DNA from: Parasphingorhabdus flavimaris
Lineage (GTDB): Bacteria > Pseudomonadota > Alphaproteobacteria > Sphingomonadales > Sphingomonadaceae
Direction of reading: 5' to 3'
Length of the DNA: 64,000 nucleotides
Assembly: GCF_013371215.1 (NCBI RefSeq)
Contig: NZ_JABWMH010000005.1
Location: forward strand, 124,001-188,000
The notes beneath the pieces were generated by a model. The model was not told the DNA's origin, ran no database searches, and saw nothing but the letters and a program-made list of their open reading frames with translations. Position 1 is the stretch's first letter; every line of letters begins with the position of its first letter. Below are positions 26,387 through 36,604 of the stretch, in pieces. A program made the translations under genes and the position numbers.

Positions 26387-27091
26387 TCAGGCCATCGCCA
26401 GCTCGCCGAGAAAAACCGCGAGAATCACGCCGATTGCGGTCGCGATTCCGGCCAAATGATGGTCCTCCTGATAGGCCTTGGGAAAGACCTCGGTCGCCAG
26501 CGAGGCAACCACCGCACCGGCGGCAAAACAGCGGGTCGCGGCCAGCACATGCGGAGAGACGCCGTCGAGTGCGAAATATCCGATGATCGCTGCGGCGGAT
26601 AATATCAGCGCCGTCAGCGTCCACAGGCCCAGCGTCTTGCCCTTCGACAGCCCGTTTCCAACCATCTGCTTGGCCCCGCCAGCGGCTTCCGGCAGGTTGG
26701 ACAGCAGGATCGCTCCGGCCAGCGCCGTCACTTCGATCGGCGCCGCCCCGATCAGCGCCACCCCGAGCGCCAGATTCTCCGGCACCCCGTCGAGCGTGAT
26801 CGCGGCGAGCAAACCGCCACCGCCTTCCGGTCCCCATTTTTCGTCAATCCAGAAGTCGACAACGGAAAACACCACCGCGCCGGCCGCGACCGAGCCCAGC
26901 CCGACCCAGAGATTGCTTTGCGCAATGGCCGGCTGGATCATCTCGCTCACCAGTGACACCACCAGCGCGCCGCCCGCCAGGGCAATGACAAAGCCCTCGG
27001 TCTTGCCCGATATCTTTCCGTAAATGCCCCAGAGCGCGCCCGCGATCAGCGCCGCCGAAACCACCACCACGACAAATACGGTCATCAACAT
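26387..27091 (-). CDS. ZIP family divalent metal transporter
   Basis: A 234-residue membrane protein with about eight helices. TLDGVPENLALGVAL matches the ZIP helix-IV metal motif and ILLSNLPEAAGG the helix-V motif. Probably imports zinc or another divalent cation; no metal-regulator site was seen. A start six bases inside (second ATG) is possible. Gene lies between guaA and the acyl-CoA synthetase gene, all on the minus strand. Confidence 0.87.
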   Translation of the reverse strand: MLMTVFVVVVVSAALIAGALWGIYGKISGKTEGFVIALAGGALVVSLVSEMIQPAIAQSNLWVGLGSVAAGAVVFSVVDFWIDEKWGPEGGGGLLAAITLDGVPENLALGVALIGAAPIEVTALAGAILLSNLPEAAGGAKQMVGNGLSKGKTLGLWTLTALILSAAAIIGYFALDGVSPHVLAATRCFAAGAVVASLATEVFPKAYQEDHHLAGIATAIGVILAVFLGELAMA

Positions 27092-27115
27092 TGCCTGACA
27101 ACGCCTTTCCGCAAA

Positions 27116-28681
27116 CTAGCTTGCCTCGACCAAATCCCGCAATTCGGTTTTCAGGATCTTGCCGATATGGCTGCGCGGCAATTCGTCGATCAGGCGCAGT
27201 TCCGACAGCCGCTGGGTCTTGCCGAGATCCGCATTGGTTGCCGCCTTCAGCGCGTCGAGATCGAGCGTCACCCCGGCTTCGGCGACGACAAAGCCGACCG
27301 GCGTCTCGCCCCATTGCCGCGAAGCCACCCCGATAACCGCCGCATCCGCCACGCCCGGCTGCGCCATCAAAGCTTCTTCCAGATCGCGCGGATAGATATT
27401 GAAGCCGCCCGAGATGATCATGTCCTTCGACCGGCCCATCAGCGTGATGAAGCCGTCCGCGTCGACCTTGCCGATATCCCCCATCCGCTGCCAGCGGTCG
27501 CCATTTTCGTCATACCAGCTGGCTTCCGCGGTCTTCTCCGGCTGATTCTGATAGCCCGACATCATCGTCTGAGACCGGCCGACCAGCTCGCCCATTTCGC
27601 CTGCGGGCAGCCGGTTGAGCCGCTCGTCGACGGTGATCACCTCGCTGCCGCCCCAGGCGATGCCGACCGTGTGCAACTTGTCCGGATGCTCGTGGGCGAG
27701 CAACAGACAGACCACCCCGCCCTCGGTCATCGAATATATCTCGATCAGCCCGCCCGGCATGCGCTCCAGCACTTCCGCCTTGAGCTCCGCCGAAAAAGGC
27801 GCGCTGGTGCAATATTTATGGGTCATCGCGCCCAGATCATAATCGTCAAAACCTTCATAATCCATCAGCCGCTGATATTGGACCGGCACCAGCATGGTGT
27901 GGCTGGCCCGGTGCTCCTGCGCCAGTTCCAGCCAGCGCTGGCAATCGAACTTGCCCATCATCACGATCGTCCCGCCATAGGCAATGGTCGGGGTGAACAG
28001 CGCCAGCGTCGTGTTCGAATAAAGCGGCGTCGACAGCAGGGTCACCTGCCCGGGCTTGCCGTAGCCGGTGCCCTCACCGACGGCCGCCTGATACCAGCGC
28101 ATCTGGCGGCTGTGGACAATGCCCTTCGGCGTCCCGGTGGTGCCGCTGGAATAGATGATATTATAGGGGTCTTTCGGGCCGACGCCCGTTTCCGCTGGCC
28201 TCGCGCCCTCATCCGCCATCCAGTCAAAGATCATCGGCGCGTCATCCGCCGCCTGATCGAGCATGACATGTTTGAGCGGCGGCAATTCTTCCCCGCTCTC
28301 GAGAAGCTCCACCCGCTTGGCGCTGTCGATAAACAGATGCATCGCGCCACTGTCGCGCATCATGTTGGCCAGCTGCTTCGGCGTCGCCGAAGTCGTCAGC
28401 GGAGCGGCACAACCGCCCGCGACAATCGCGCCGAGATAGGCCAGCGCGTAACGCACCGTGGTCGTCCCCAAAATCGCAACCGCCTGCCCCTTCTGCAGCC
28501 CGTCCGCCTGCAGTTGCGCCGCAATCCGGTTGACCAGCGCCGCCGTCTCCGCCCAGCTCAGCTTTTCCGCGCTGTCGTCCAGCGCGATCCGGTCGGGCTG
28601 GTTGACCGCATGGGCGTTGATGAGATCTGCGATCTGGCCAAAGGGCTGCTCGAGATAGCGGGCGGGGTCTATATGTTTCAT
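27116..28681 (-). CDS. AMP-dependent acyl-CoA synthetase
   Basis: ANL-family ligase (acid + ATP + CoA to acyl-CoA). 521 residues from ATG 28681, with the P-loop-like YSSGTTGTPKGIVHS (A3), YSMTEGG (A5), GRSKDMIISGGFNIYP (A8) and RSHIGKILKTELR (A10 lysine). Substrate probably a medium/long-chain or branched acid; not determinable. ZIP gene follows after 24 nt. Upstream lie the GxxExxY units. Confidence 0.93.
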   Translation of the reverse strand: MKHIDPARYLEQPFGQIADLINAHAVNQPDRIALDDSAEKLSWAETAALVNRIAAQLQADGLQKGQAVAILGTTTVRYALAYLGAIVAGGCAAPLTTSATPKQLANMMRDSGAMHLFIDSAKRVELLESGEELPPLKHVMLDQAADDAPMIFDWMADEGARPAETGVGPKDPYNIIYSSGTTGTPKGIVHSRQMRWYQAAVGEGTGYGKPGQVTLLSTPLYSNTTLALFTPTIAYGGTIVMMGKFDCQRWLELAQEHRASHTMLVPVQYQRLMDYEGFDDYDLGAMTHKYCTSAPFSAELKAEVLERMPGGLIEIYSMTEGGVVCLLLAHEHPDKLHTVGIAWGGSEVITVDERLNRLPAGEMGELVGRSQTMMSGYQNQPEKTAEASWYDENGDRWQRMGDIGKVDADGFITLMGRSKDMIISGGFNIYPRDLEEALMAQPGVADAAVIGVASRQWGETPVGFVVAEAGVTLDLDALKAATNADLGKTQRLSELRLIDELPRSHIGKILKTELRDLVEAS

Positions 28682-28757
28682 CAAGCGATTAATTCCGCAT
28701 ATCGGTTTGAAATGCAATGGCTATCCGAGCGGTTTGTTCTTTTGAACAGGTAGGGAA

Positions 28758-29052
28758 AATTTTCACGCGAAGACGCGAAGCCGCCAAGAGCGATCATTAT
28801 TGACGATCCGTCGGAGACCCAGTTTGAAAGTCGGAGCGTCGAAATTCAACCCTGTAGACAAATCACCGTCATTGCGAGGAGCGCAGCGACGCGGCAATCC
28901 AGAGCGTCTTGCCGGAATCATCAGCGCGTGCCGCCCTGGTTTACCACGCTACGCTCGCAATGACGTCCTTGACCTTCACTGCCCCAATCACCGACCCCTT
29001 CGCGCCTTAGCGTCTTCGCGTGACAAAATTACACCCAGATCGCCGTTAGCAG
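28758..29052 (-). mobile_element. Gutted copy of the GxxExxY inverted-repeat unit
   Basis: Remnant of the unit at 29127-29598. The left part (28758-28849) matches that unit's left end and still reads APTFKLGLRRIVNN, the GxxExxY C-terminus. The right part (from about 28981 to 29052) matches its right end, with CCTTAGCGTCTTCGCGTGA (29005-29023) identical to the intact terminal repeat. Nearly all coding sequence between is gone, and a 99-nt palindromic repeat occupies the middle. This explains most of the 463-nt gene-free interval; 29053-29126 shows nothing recognisable. Confidence 0.8.
28867..28965. repeat. Palindromic intergenic repeat inside the gutted unit
   Basis: Perfect 12-bp arms CGTCATTGCGAG (28867) and CTCGCAATGACG (28954-28965) with further local dyads in the 75-nt interior. 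A CGTCATTGCGAG repeat is frequent in proteobacterial intergenic regions (general knowledge). It sits where the GxxExxY coding region should be. Confidence 0.75.
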
Positions 29053-29126
29053 CACACTTACTAGTAGATTACATGACGTGGATAAAATCCACACGATGGC
29101 GAAGTTGTTTTCAACAAGCCGAGATG

Positions 29127-29598
29127 AATTTTCACGCGAAGACGCTAAGGATGATGGTTATTGACGATCCGTTTGAGTCCCAGTTTGAAAGTCGGAGCAC
29201 CGAAATTCATCAGCAGACCAAGGGGCAGATGCATGAGCCGCAGGTAGGTTAACAGTTGTTTGCCGTGAACCGGCATCATGTTTTCCGAGGATTTGAGTTC
29301 GATCAGAAGCTTGTCTTCGACAAGAAGATCGTAGCGGAATGCATCTTTGATCACCAATCCGTCGAACCGGATCTCGACCGGCTTTTGCCGGTCTATTTTC
29401 AAACCACGGCGCTCGATGCTTCTGGCCAAAACCCGTTCATAAACCATCTCCAGCAAACCGGGGCCCAGCTCCTTGTGAATCCGGAACCCGCAGTCAATCG
29501 CGACGGTCGCCAAATATTCAATCTGTTGCCCCAATCACCGGCCTCTTCGCGCCTTAGCGTCTTCGCGTGATAAAATTAGTCCCAGATCATCCTTAGCA
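29127..29598 (-). mobile_element. GxxExxY gene unit with perfect 19-bp terminal inverted repeats
   Basis: TCACGCGAAGACGCTAAGG at 29132-29150 and its exact reverse complement at 29552-29570 frame the GxxExxY gene; the gene's stop codon lies inside the left repeat. Homology with the gutted neighbour runs a little beyond the repeats at each end (29127 and 29598), which helps define the limits. No transposase is encoded. Calling it mobile is inference from the duplicate copy. Confidence 0.7.
29145..29534 (-). CDS. GxxExxY protein (predicted PD-(D/E)XK-type nuclease fold)
   Basis: A 129-residue protein with the defining GxxExxY motif at G26-L-L-E29-M-V-Y32, followed by VLARSIERRGLKIDRQKPV, the acidic DLLVEDKLLIELKSSE (putative D/ExK) and a C-terminal NFGAPTFKLGLKRIVN. 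The family is widespread, often in strain-specific places, and has no known function. Start is TTG, with GAAGAGG upstream. It is not in an operon and is contained within inverted repeats. Confidence 0.9.
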   Translation of the reverse strand: MGQQIEYLATVAIDCGFRIHKELGPGLLEMVYERVLARSIERRGLKIDRQKPVEIRFDGLVIKDAFRYDLLVEDKLLIELKSSENMMPVHGKQLLTYLRLMHLPLGLLMNFGAPTFKLGLKRIVNNHHP

Positions 29599-29640
29599 GA
29601 AAATTGGCGACTTGCCTCCATCTCCGATTGACCCTTCCGG

Positions 29641-30087
29641 TCAATCTCGCAACCGGTCCAGCTTCGCGCGAACGTCCTGCAGCAGCGGCAATAGCTGCGC
29701 CAAAGTCTCGCGCGACAATACAGCATCCGCATCCGCAAGCGGCCCCGCCAGCCGCTGCAGACATAGCTCGCGCATTTTCACGCCCGCCGCCGTCACCGAG
29801 ACCAGCTTGGCCCGGCCGTCCTCCGGGTCCGGTCTGATCGCCACCAGCCCCGCCTTTTCCATCCGCGCCAAGGTGCTGGTCACGGTCGGGCGGGTGATCT
29901 GGAAGGCGCTGGCCAGCTGTGCCGGCGATTGCTGGTCATGACCGAGCCGGACAAAATGATTGAGCACGGTGAATTGCGCGATCGTCATCCCCTTTGGCAA
30001 TACAGAAGCAAAACCCGCCTGGGCCAGCTGGTTGATGATAGCGATCTCGGTAAACAGCTGAAAGACCGGAGGCCCCTTATTGCTCAT
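29641..30087 (-). CDS. MarR family transcriptional regulator
   Basis: A 148-residue winged-helix repressor: QFTVLNHFVRLGHDQQSPAQ and FQITRPTVTSTLARMEKAGLV form the HTH, and RPDPEDGRAKLVSVT the wing. It is 11 nt downstream of the nitroreductase-like gene, so the operon probably encodes its own repressor; a palindrome before the operon is a likely operator. No sensing cysteine is evident. Confidence 0.93.
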   Translation of the reverse strand: MSNKGPPVFQLFTEIAIINQLAQAGFASVLPKGMTIAQFTVLNHFVRLGHDQQSPAQLASAFQITRPTVTSTLARMEKAGLVAIRPDPEDGRAKLVSVTAAGVKMRELCLQRLAGPLADADAVLSRETLAQLLPLLQDVRAKLDRLRD

Positions 30088-30098
30088 CGTCGGTACGC

Positions 30099-31226
30099 CT
30101 ATGCCATATGGCTGTTGAGCGGCCAGCGCGGGCTTGGTCCGATGGGCGGACCATAGCCGACCCGCGCGAGCATCTGGACCCGCTCGTCACCGGTTGCGCC
30201 GAGCAGCTTGTGCACGGCGCGATAAGGGCCGGCGACCTCTTCATATTCCTGCAGGCTCTGGCTCATCGGGTGCATCGCCAGCCCCAATATCGTTGCCTGG
30301 AGATTGGCGCGGACATATTGGCGACCCGCCTCGATCTGGTCAGCGCGCCTATTGCCGGGCGTGGTAATCCAGATCAGCGCCGGCACCGAGCCGTAGGTCT
30401 CGCGCATTTGCTCGCGGCCGAACGAGAAAGCCTGGCTGCTGGTGTCGGCGAGCTGCTCGCGATTGATCTGGCCGGTCACGATACCGGCCTCGATCATCGG
30501 TCCGGAGAGCGAGATGCCGTCAGGACTGGCGTCAATCTGCCGATGGCCGATCCGCATCAGGTCGACGCTTTCCTGATAGGGTGCCTCGGTCATCAATTCG
30601 ATATCGATCGCCGCAACAATCTGCTTTCGCAACCGCTCGACAAATTCGGGGTCTGCGGAAAAGGCACCGCCGTCCAGGGTGATCGTTTCGAGCTGGATAT
30701 CCCGGACCTTTCTCGAAAGATCATAGACCTCCCTGTTGGAACGACGCCGGGTGATCGCGGAAAATAGATGGTCCCGTTCGGCACCCTCGGTCCTGACAAA
30801 TTTCACGCGGGCCACAGGACGCTCGTCGAACCGGGGCTGCGCATCTCCGTCCGCGAACAGCTCTGTCTCCATCGCATAGCCACGCTCGGACGCCGCGATC
30901 CGGGCAGTCTCCAGAAACGTGCCGAAGCCGATGGTGGTCTGCCGGTCAAACGGGTCTGTGGCGGGCAGTCGCCTGGCAAGATCGCAGCTGATCTCGGCCG
31001 CGTCGTCCCCGACCAGTCGAATCAGCCAAGGCTGCAGGTTGTGCGGATTGGGGGCCAGGATGGCGTGGCGGAATGCATCGAGCCGGATATCGTCCGGCGG
31101 CGGACTATCGAGATTCCATGGTGCAAAAGCCGACTGCGGCATTCTGGTGACCCGCCAGACTCCACCCGCGCTGATGAGAGCGAGACCCCCGAAGCCTGCG
31201 CCCAATACCATTCTGCGACTGACCAT
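30099..31226 (-). CDS. Tat-exported nitroreductase-like (Acg-type) protein
   Basis: A 375-residue protein with an N-terminal twin-arginine-like signal (SRRMVLGAGFGGLALISAGG) and nitroreductase-related blocks: AILAPNPHNLQPWLIRL, TRRRSNREVYDL and a late GRQYVRANLQATILGLAMHPMSQ. This fits the double-length Acg/nitroreductase family; enzymatic activity is uncertain because family members often lack a complete FMN site. First gene of an operon with marR. Confidence 0.85.
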   Translation of the reverse strand: MVSRRMVLGAGFGGLALISAGGVWRVTRMPQSAFAPWNLDSPPPDDIRLDAFRHAILAPNPHNLQPWLIRLVGDDAAEISCDLARRLPATDPFDRQTTIGFGTFLETARIAASERGYAMETELFADGDAQPRFDERPVARVKFVRTEGAERDHLFSAITRRRSNREVYDLSRKVRDIQLETITLDGGAFSADPEFVERLRKQIVAAIDIELMTEAPYQESVDLMRIGHRQIDASPDGISLSGPMIEAGIVTGQINREQLADTSSQAFSFGREQMRETYGSVPALIWITTPGNRRADQIEAGRQYVRANLQATILGLAMHPMSQSLQEYEEVAGPYRAVHKLLGATGDERVQMLARVGYGPPIGPSPRWPLNSHMA

Positions 31227-31262
31227 ATCCGAATCTCCAGATCCATTCGATAGCGTTCCTTA

Positions 31263-31280
31263 TAGTTCGATATCGAATTA
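31263..31280. promoter_or_regulatory. Palindromic operator candidate before the nitroreductase-marR operon
   Basis: TTCGATATCGAA (31266-31277) is a perfect 12-bp palindrome; with TA..TA flanks the dyad extends to 18 bp with one mismatched pair. A half copy, TTCGATAGCG, lies at 31247-31256, closer to the start. Length and position suit a MarR-family dimer. Confidence 0.6.
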
Positions 31281-31329
31281 AAATCAAGGAACCTCGGTAA
31301 GTGCGGTCTCCTCTCCCGCGAAAATGGTC

Positions 31330-31349
31330 GCCCCAGCGCAGGCTGGGGC
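31330..31349. repeat. REP-like hairpin
   Basis: GCCCCAGC / GCTGGGGC with a four-base loop, between the MarR operon and the SH3-like lipoprotein gene. May serve as a 3' end hairpin for the latter. The remaining sequence to 31461 shows nothing else recognisable. Confidence 0.6.
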
Positions 31350-31461
31350 CTAGATCAAGCTCCGGCATATCCCGCAATTATGCCTGAATTCCAGCCGGCG
31401 CCGGGATGGTGTTGTGAATGAAGGCAAGCGAGAAGAAAATGATCGAGACCGGAGTGCGAAC

Positions 31462-31959
31462 CTATCCCGCCACCAGCACGACGAACAGGCTCTCCACCCA
31501 TCCGCTCTTGCACGGTCCGTCATAATTGCGCTTGGCGCGGACCGGAGAGGATACGCCGCAATCGACGGAGCTGTCTGCCTCGGTCGCCCCGGCGGATTGC
31601 TTGTCATAGACAATACCGAACCATTGCTGGTCGTGGCTGCGGGTACAGACATAGACGGTCTGGCCGGGTGATAGGCTGTCGATTTTCTCTGCCGAATCAA
31701 ACGGAGCGCTCAGCACCGGCAGCGAGCCGCTGACATGGCCGCCGACCTCGCCGACCGACTGGCAGGCATCGAAACGGGGGCCGCCTTCGCCGATCCGCAC
31801 CGGCTTGGCCGATGGCCCGGTCACAACCCGCTCGGCACGGCCGGTGGGATTGTCGAGATAGTCGCTGCTGTCGGCCAGATCATCGCTGACCTTGGTGGAT
31901 TCGGAGCAGCCTGTGACGGCGAGACACAATATGGAAGCGGCGAGCAGTGTTCTGTTCAT
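31462..31959 (-). CDS. Hypothetical lipoprotein with SH3-like region
   Basis: A 165-residue protein with a lipoprotein signal (MNRTLLAASILCLAVTGCSES, acylated Cys 18). The part from about residue 68 (VGEVGGHVSGSLPVLSAPFDSAEKIDSL...VYVCTRSHDQQWFGIVY) resembles bacterial SH3 domains, with paired cysteines later (DCGVSS, GPCKSGW). No enzyme motif. Function unknown; probably binds peptidoglycan or another envelope component. Confidence 0.8.
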   Translation of the reverse strand: MNRTLLAASILCLAVTGCSESTKVSDDLADSSDYLDNPTGRAERVVTGPSAKPVRIGEGGPRFDACQSVGEVGGHVSGSLPVLSAPFDSAEKIDSLSPGQTVYVCTRSHDQQWFGIVYDKQSAGATEADSSVDCGVSSPVRAKRNYDGPCKSGWVESLFVVLVAG

Positions 31960-32071
31960 GACAGAGGTTTAGCGCAAAAGCGGGGCCTTTGGGAAGCTGC
32001 GAATAAATTGCGGCGGCTGCCGATGTTCGTCGGGGCTGCTGAGCTCATATCCTGACGTTCGTCCTGAGCCT

Positions 32072-32473
32072 TCACAACACGATCTGGGTCTGGGTCACCA
32101 CCGCCACCAGGGTCCCAACCTCCAGCGTGATCCTGGTCTGCCAGACCGACTGGCGCCGGCCGATCTTGAACGGGGTGGCTTCGCCATAGACGATCGAACC
32201 TTCGGGCGCCGCGTTGAGGAAGTTGGTCTTGCTTTCGGAAGTCGTCGTGCCGTTCGACCCTTCGGGCAGATTGGCAAAGCCGCCAAAGGCGCCCAGCACA
32301 TCGGCAAAGGTCATCACCGCGCCGCCGTGGATACTCGGCGTGCCCCGCCCGTTGCCGGCGGTACAGAGCTCCGGTCGTACGAGCATTTCACCGCTCACCT
32401 TTTCCTTGTCCATGGAAGTGATGATTATGCCCATAGTTTTGGCAAAAGGAATCATATCGGCAGGATTGGTCAT
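32072..32473 (-). CDS. PaaI-type hotdog-fold thioesterase
   Basis: A 133-residue single-hotdog protein from ATG 32473. SIHGGAVMTFADVLGAFGGF is the 4HBT/PaaI active region, with the acidic residue on the central helix; LEVGTLVAVVTQTQIVL ends the sheet. It hydrolyses an acyl-CoA of unknown kind. Earlier in-frame start residues come from a repetitive leader and are not favoured. Confidence 0.9.
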   Translation of the reverse strand: MTNPADMIPFAKTMGIIITSMDKEKVSGEMLVRPELCTAGNGRGTPSIHGGAVMTFADVLGAFGGFANLPEGSNGTTTSESKTNFLNAAPEGSIVYGEATPFKIGRRQSVWQTRITLEVGTLVAVVTQTQIVL

Positions 32474-32496
32474 GAATCGGGTCCTTTTTGGTTCTC

Positions 32497-35258
<2,762 letters not shown>

Positions 35259-35270
35259 TCGACTCCATGA

Positions 35271-35301
35271 GGCGAAGGATGGCGAAACGCCAACCTTCGC
35301 C
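35271..35301 (+). terminator. Hairpin after gyrB
   Basis: GGCGAAGG-A-TGGCG, loop AAA, CGCCA-A-CCTTCGCC: a 13-bp stem with one A-A mismatch, 12 nt after the gyrB stop. There is no following T-run, so termination strength is uncertain. Confidence 0.65.
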
Positions 35302-35350
35302 CGAGCGGTCGATCAACGGGCAGCGCCAATGGGCCGCCCCCTGACCACCC

Positions 35351-36526
35351 CTAGTTTTCGTGCGCCAGCGTGTGCGCTTTCTTGATTTTCTTGGCGAGCG
35401 ACCATTTGTGGACTTCGGTCGGACCGTCATAGACCCGGAATGCCCGCACTTCGCGGAACACCTGTTCCACAACCGTATCGCGGCTGAGACCCGTGCCGCC
35501 CATCACCTGGACACAATTGTCGGCGATCCGAAACAGCGCTTCGGAGACAGAAACCTTGACCATCGAGCTCTCGCTGGTCCCCAATGCTCCGGTATCGAGA
35601 ACGGACGCGCACCAGTCGATCATCAATTCTGACTGCTTCAGATCGATCTGGTTCTGCGCCAGCATGAAGCCGACGCCTTCGTGATCGATCAGCGGCTTTC
35701 CGAATGCCTGGCGTCTGCAGGCATAATCGACCGCAATTTCCTGCGCCCGGTCGCAGCTGCCCAGCCAGCGCATGCAATGGGTCAGGCGGGCCGGTGACAA
35801 GCGCACCTGCGCATATTTGAACCCTTCACCGCTTTCGCCCAGCATCTGGTCAGCCGGGACGCGGAGATTGTCGATCATCACCACCGAATGGCTGCCCGGC
35901 ATCGAGCTGTCGATCGTATCCAGCACCCGTTCGATCCGGATCGCGGGATCGGGTAGGTCGACGAGAAACATGGTCGCACCTTCTGCGGATTTGGCCATGA
36001 TGATGCCAACCTTCGCGCCCTTGGCTCCGGTAATGAAGGTCTTGCGGCCGTTGATTACCCAGTGATTGCCATCGGGTTCGGCAGTCGTCTGCATCATCAT
36101 CGGATCGGAACCGGCGCCATTTTCACTGGCTGGCTCGGTCATGAAGAAGGCCGAACGCTCCCTGCCGGAGACCAGCGGTTCGAGGAAGCGTTGCTTCTGT
36201 TCCGCCGAGGCACATTTGCCGAGCAGATACATATTGCCCTCATCCGGCGCGAAAGTGTTGACGGCCAGCGGCCCCAGCGGCGAGAGCCCCGATTTACGCA
36301 ACACCAGGGCTGTCTCGAGATGAGTCAGATGGCTGCCGTCCTCGCGGATATGCGGCGTCAACACACCGGCTTCCCTGGCCAGCGCGCGCATTTCCTGCAC
36401 CAGCCCATCGGTCGGGCCATGGTCTTCGCAGCGCTCGTCTTTTTCATAAGCAAAGATTTTATCGCGAACGAAAGTCTCGACCCGTTCGGCGAGGTCATGC
36501 GCCTCGGCGCTGATATTATTGGTCAT
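35351..36526 (-). CDS. Acyl-CoA dehydrogenase (ACAD10/11-like)
   Basis: FAD enzyme that introduces a 2,3-double bond in acyl-CoA, passing electrons to ETF. 391 residues from ATG 36526; FFMTEPASENGAGSDP is the FAD/substrate region, and VMGGTGLSRDTVVEQVFREVRAFRVYDGPTEVHKWSLAKKI is the classical C-terminal signature, given here in two overlapping stretches (VMGGTGLSRDTVVEQVF and VYDGPTEVHKWSLAKK). It lies 78 nt downstream of the sco/serine hydrolase operon on the same strand and may belong to it. Confidence 0.94.
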   Translation of the reverse strand: MTNNISAEAHDLAERVETFVRDKIFAYEKDERCEDHGPTDGLVQEMRALAREAGVLTPHIREDGSHLTHLETALVLRKSGLSPLGPLAVNTFAPDEGNMYLLGKCASAEQKQRFLEPLVSGRERSAFFMTEPASENGAGSDPMMMQTTAEPDGNHWVINGRKTFITGAKGAKVGIIMAKSAEGATMFLVDLPDPAIRIERVLDTIDSSMPGSHSVVMIDNLRVPADQMLGESGEGFKYAQVRLSPARLTHCMRWLGSCDRAQEIAVDYACRRQAFGKPLIDHEGVGFMLAQNQIDLKQSELMIDWCASVLDTGALGTSESSMVKVSVSEALFRIADNCVQVMGGTGLSRDTVVEQVFREVRAFRVYDGPTEVHKWSLAKKIKKAHTLAHEN

Positions 36527-36604
36527 GCATTCTCCTGTATTTGGAAGTTTGTTACGGCAAACAAGCTCGGCGCACCATGGGCATGCACGCAAACTGCTTC
36601 CGCG

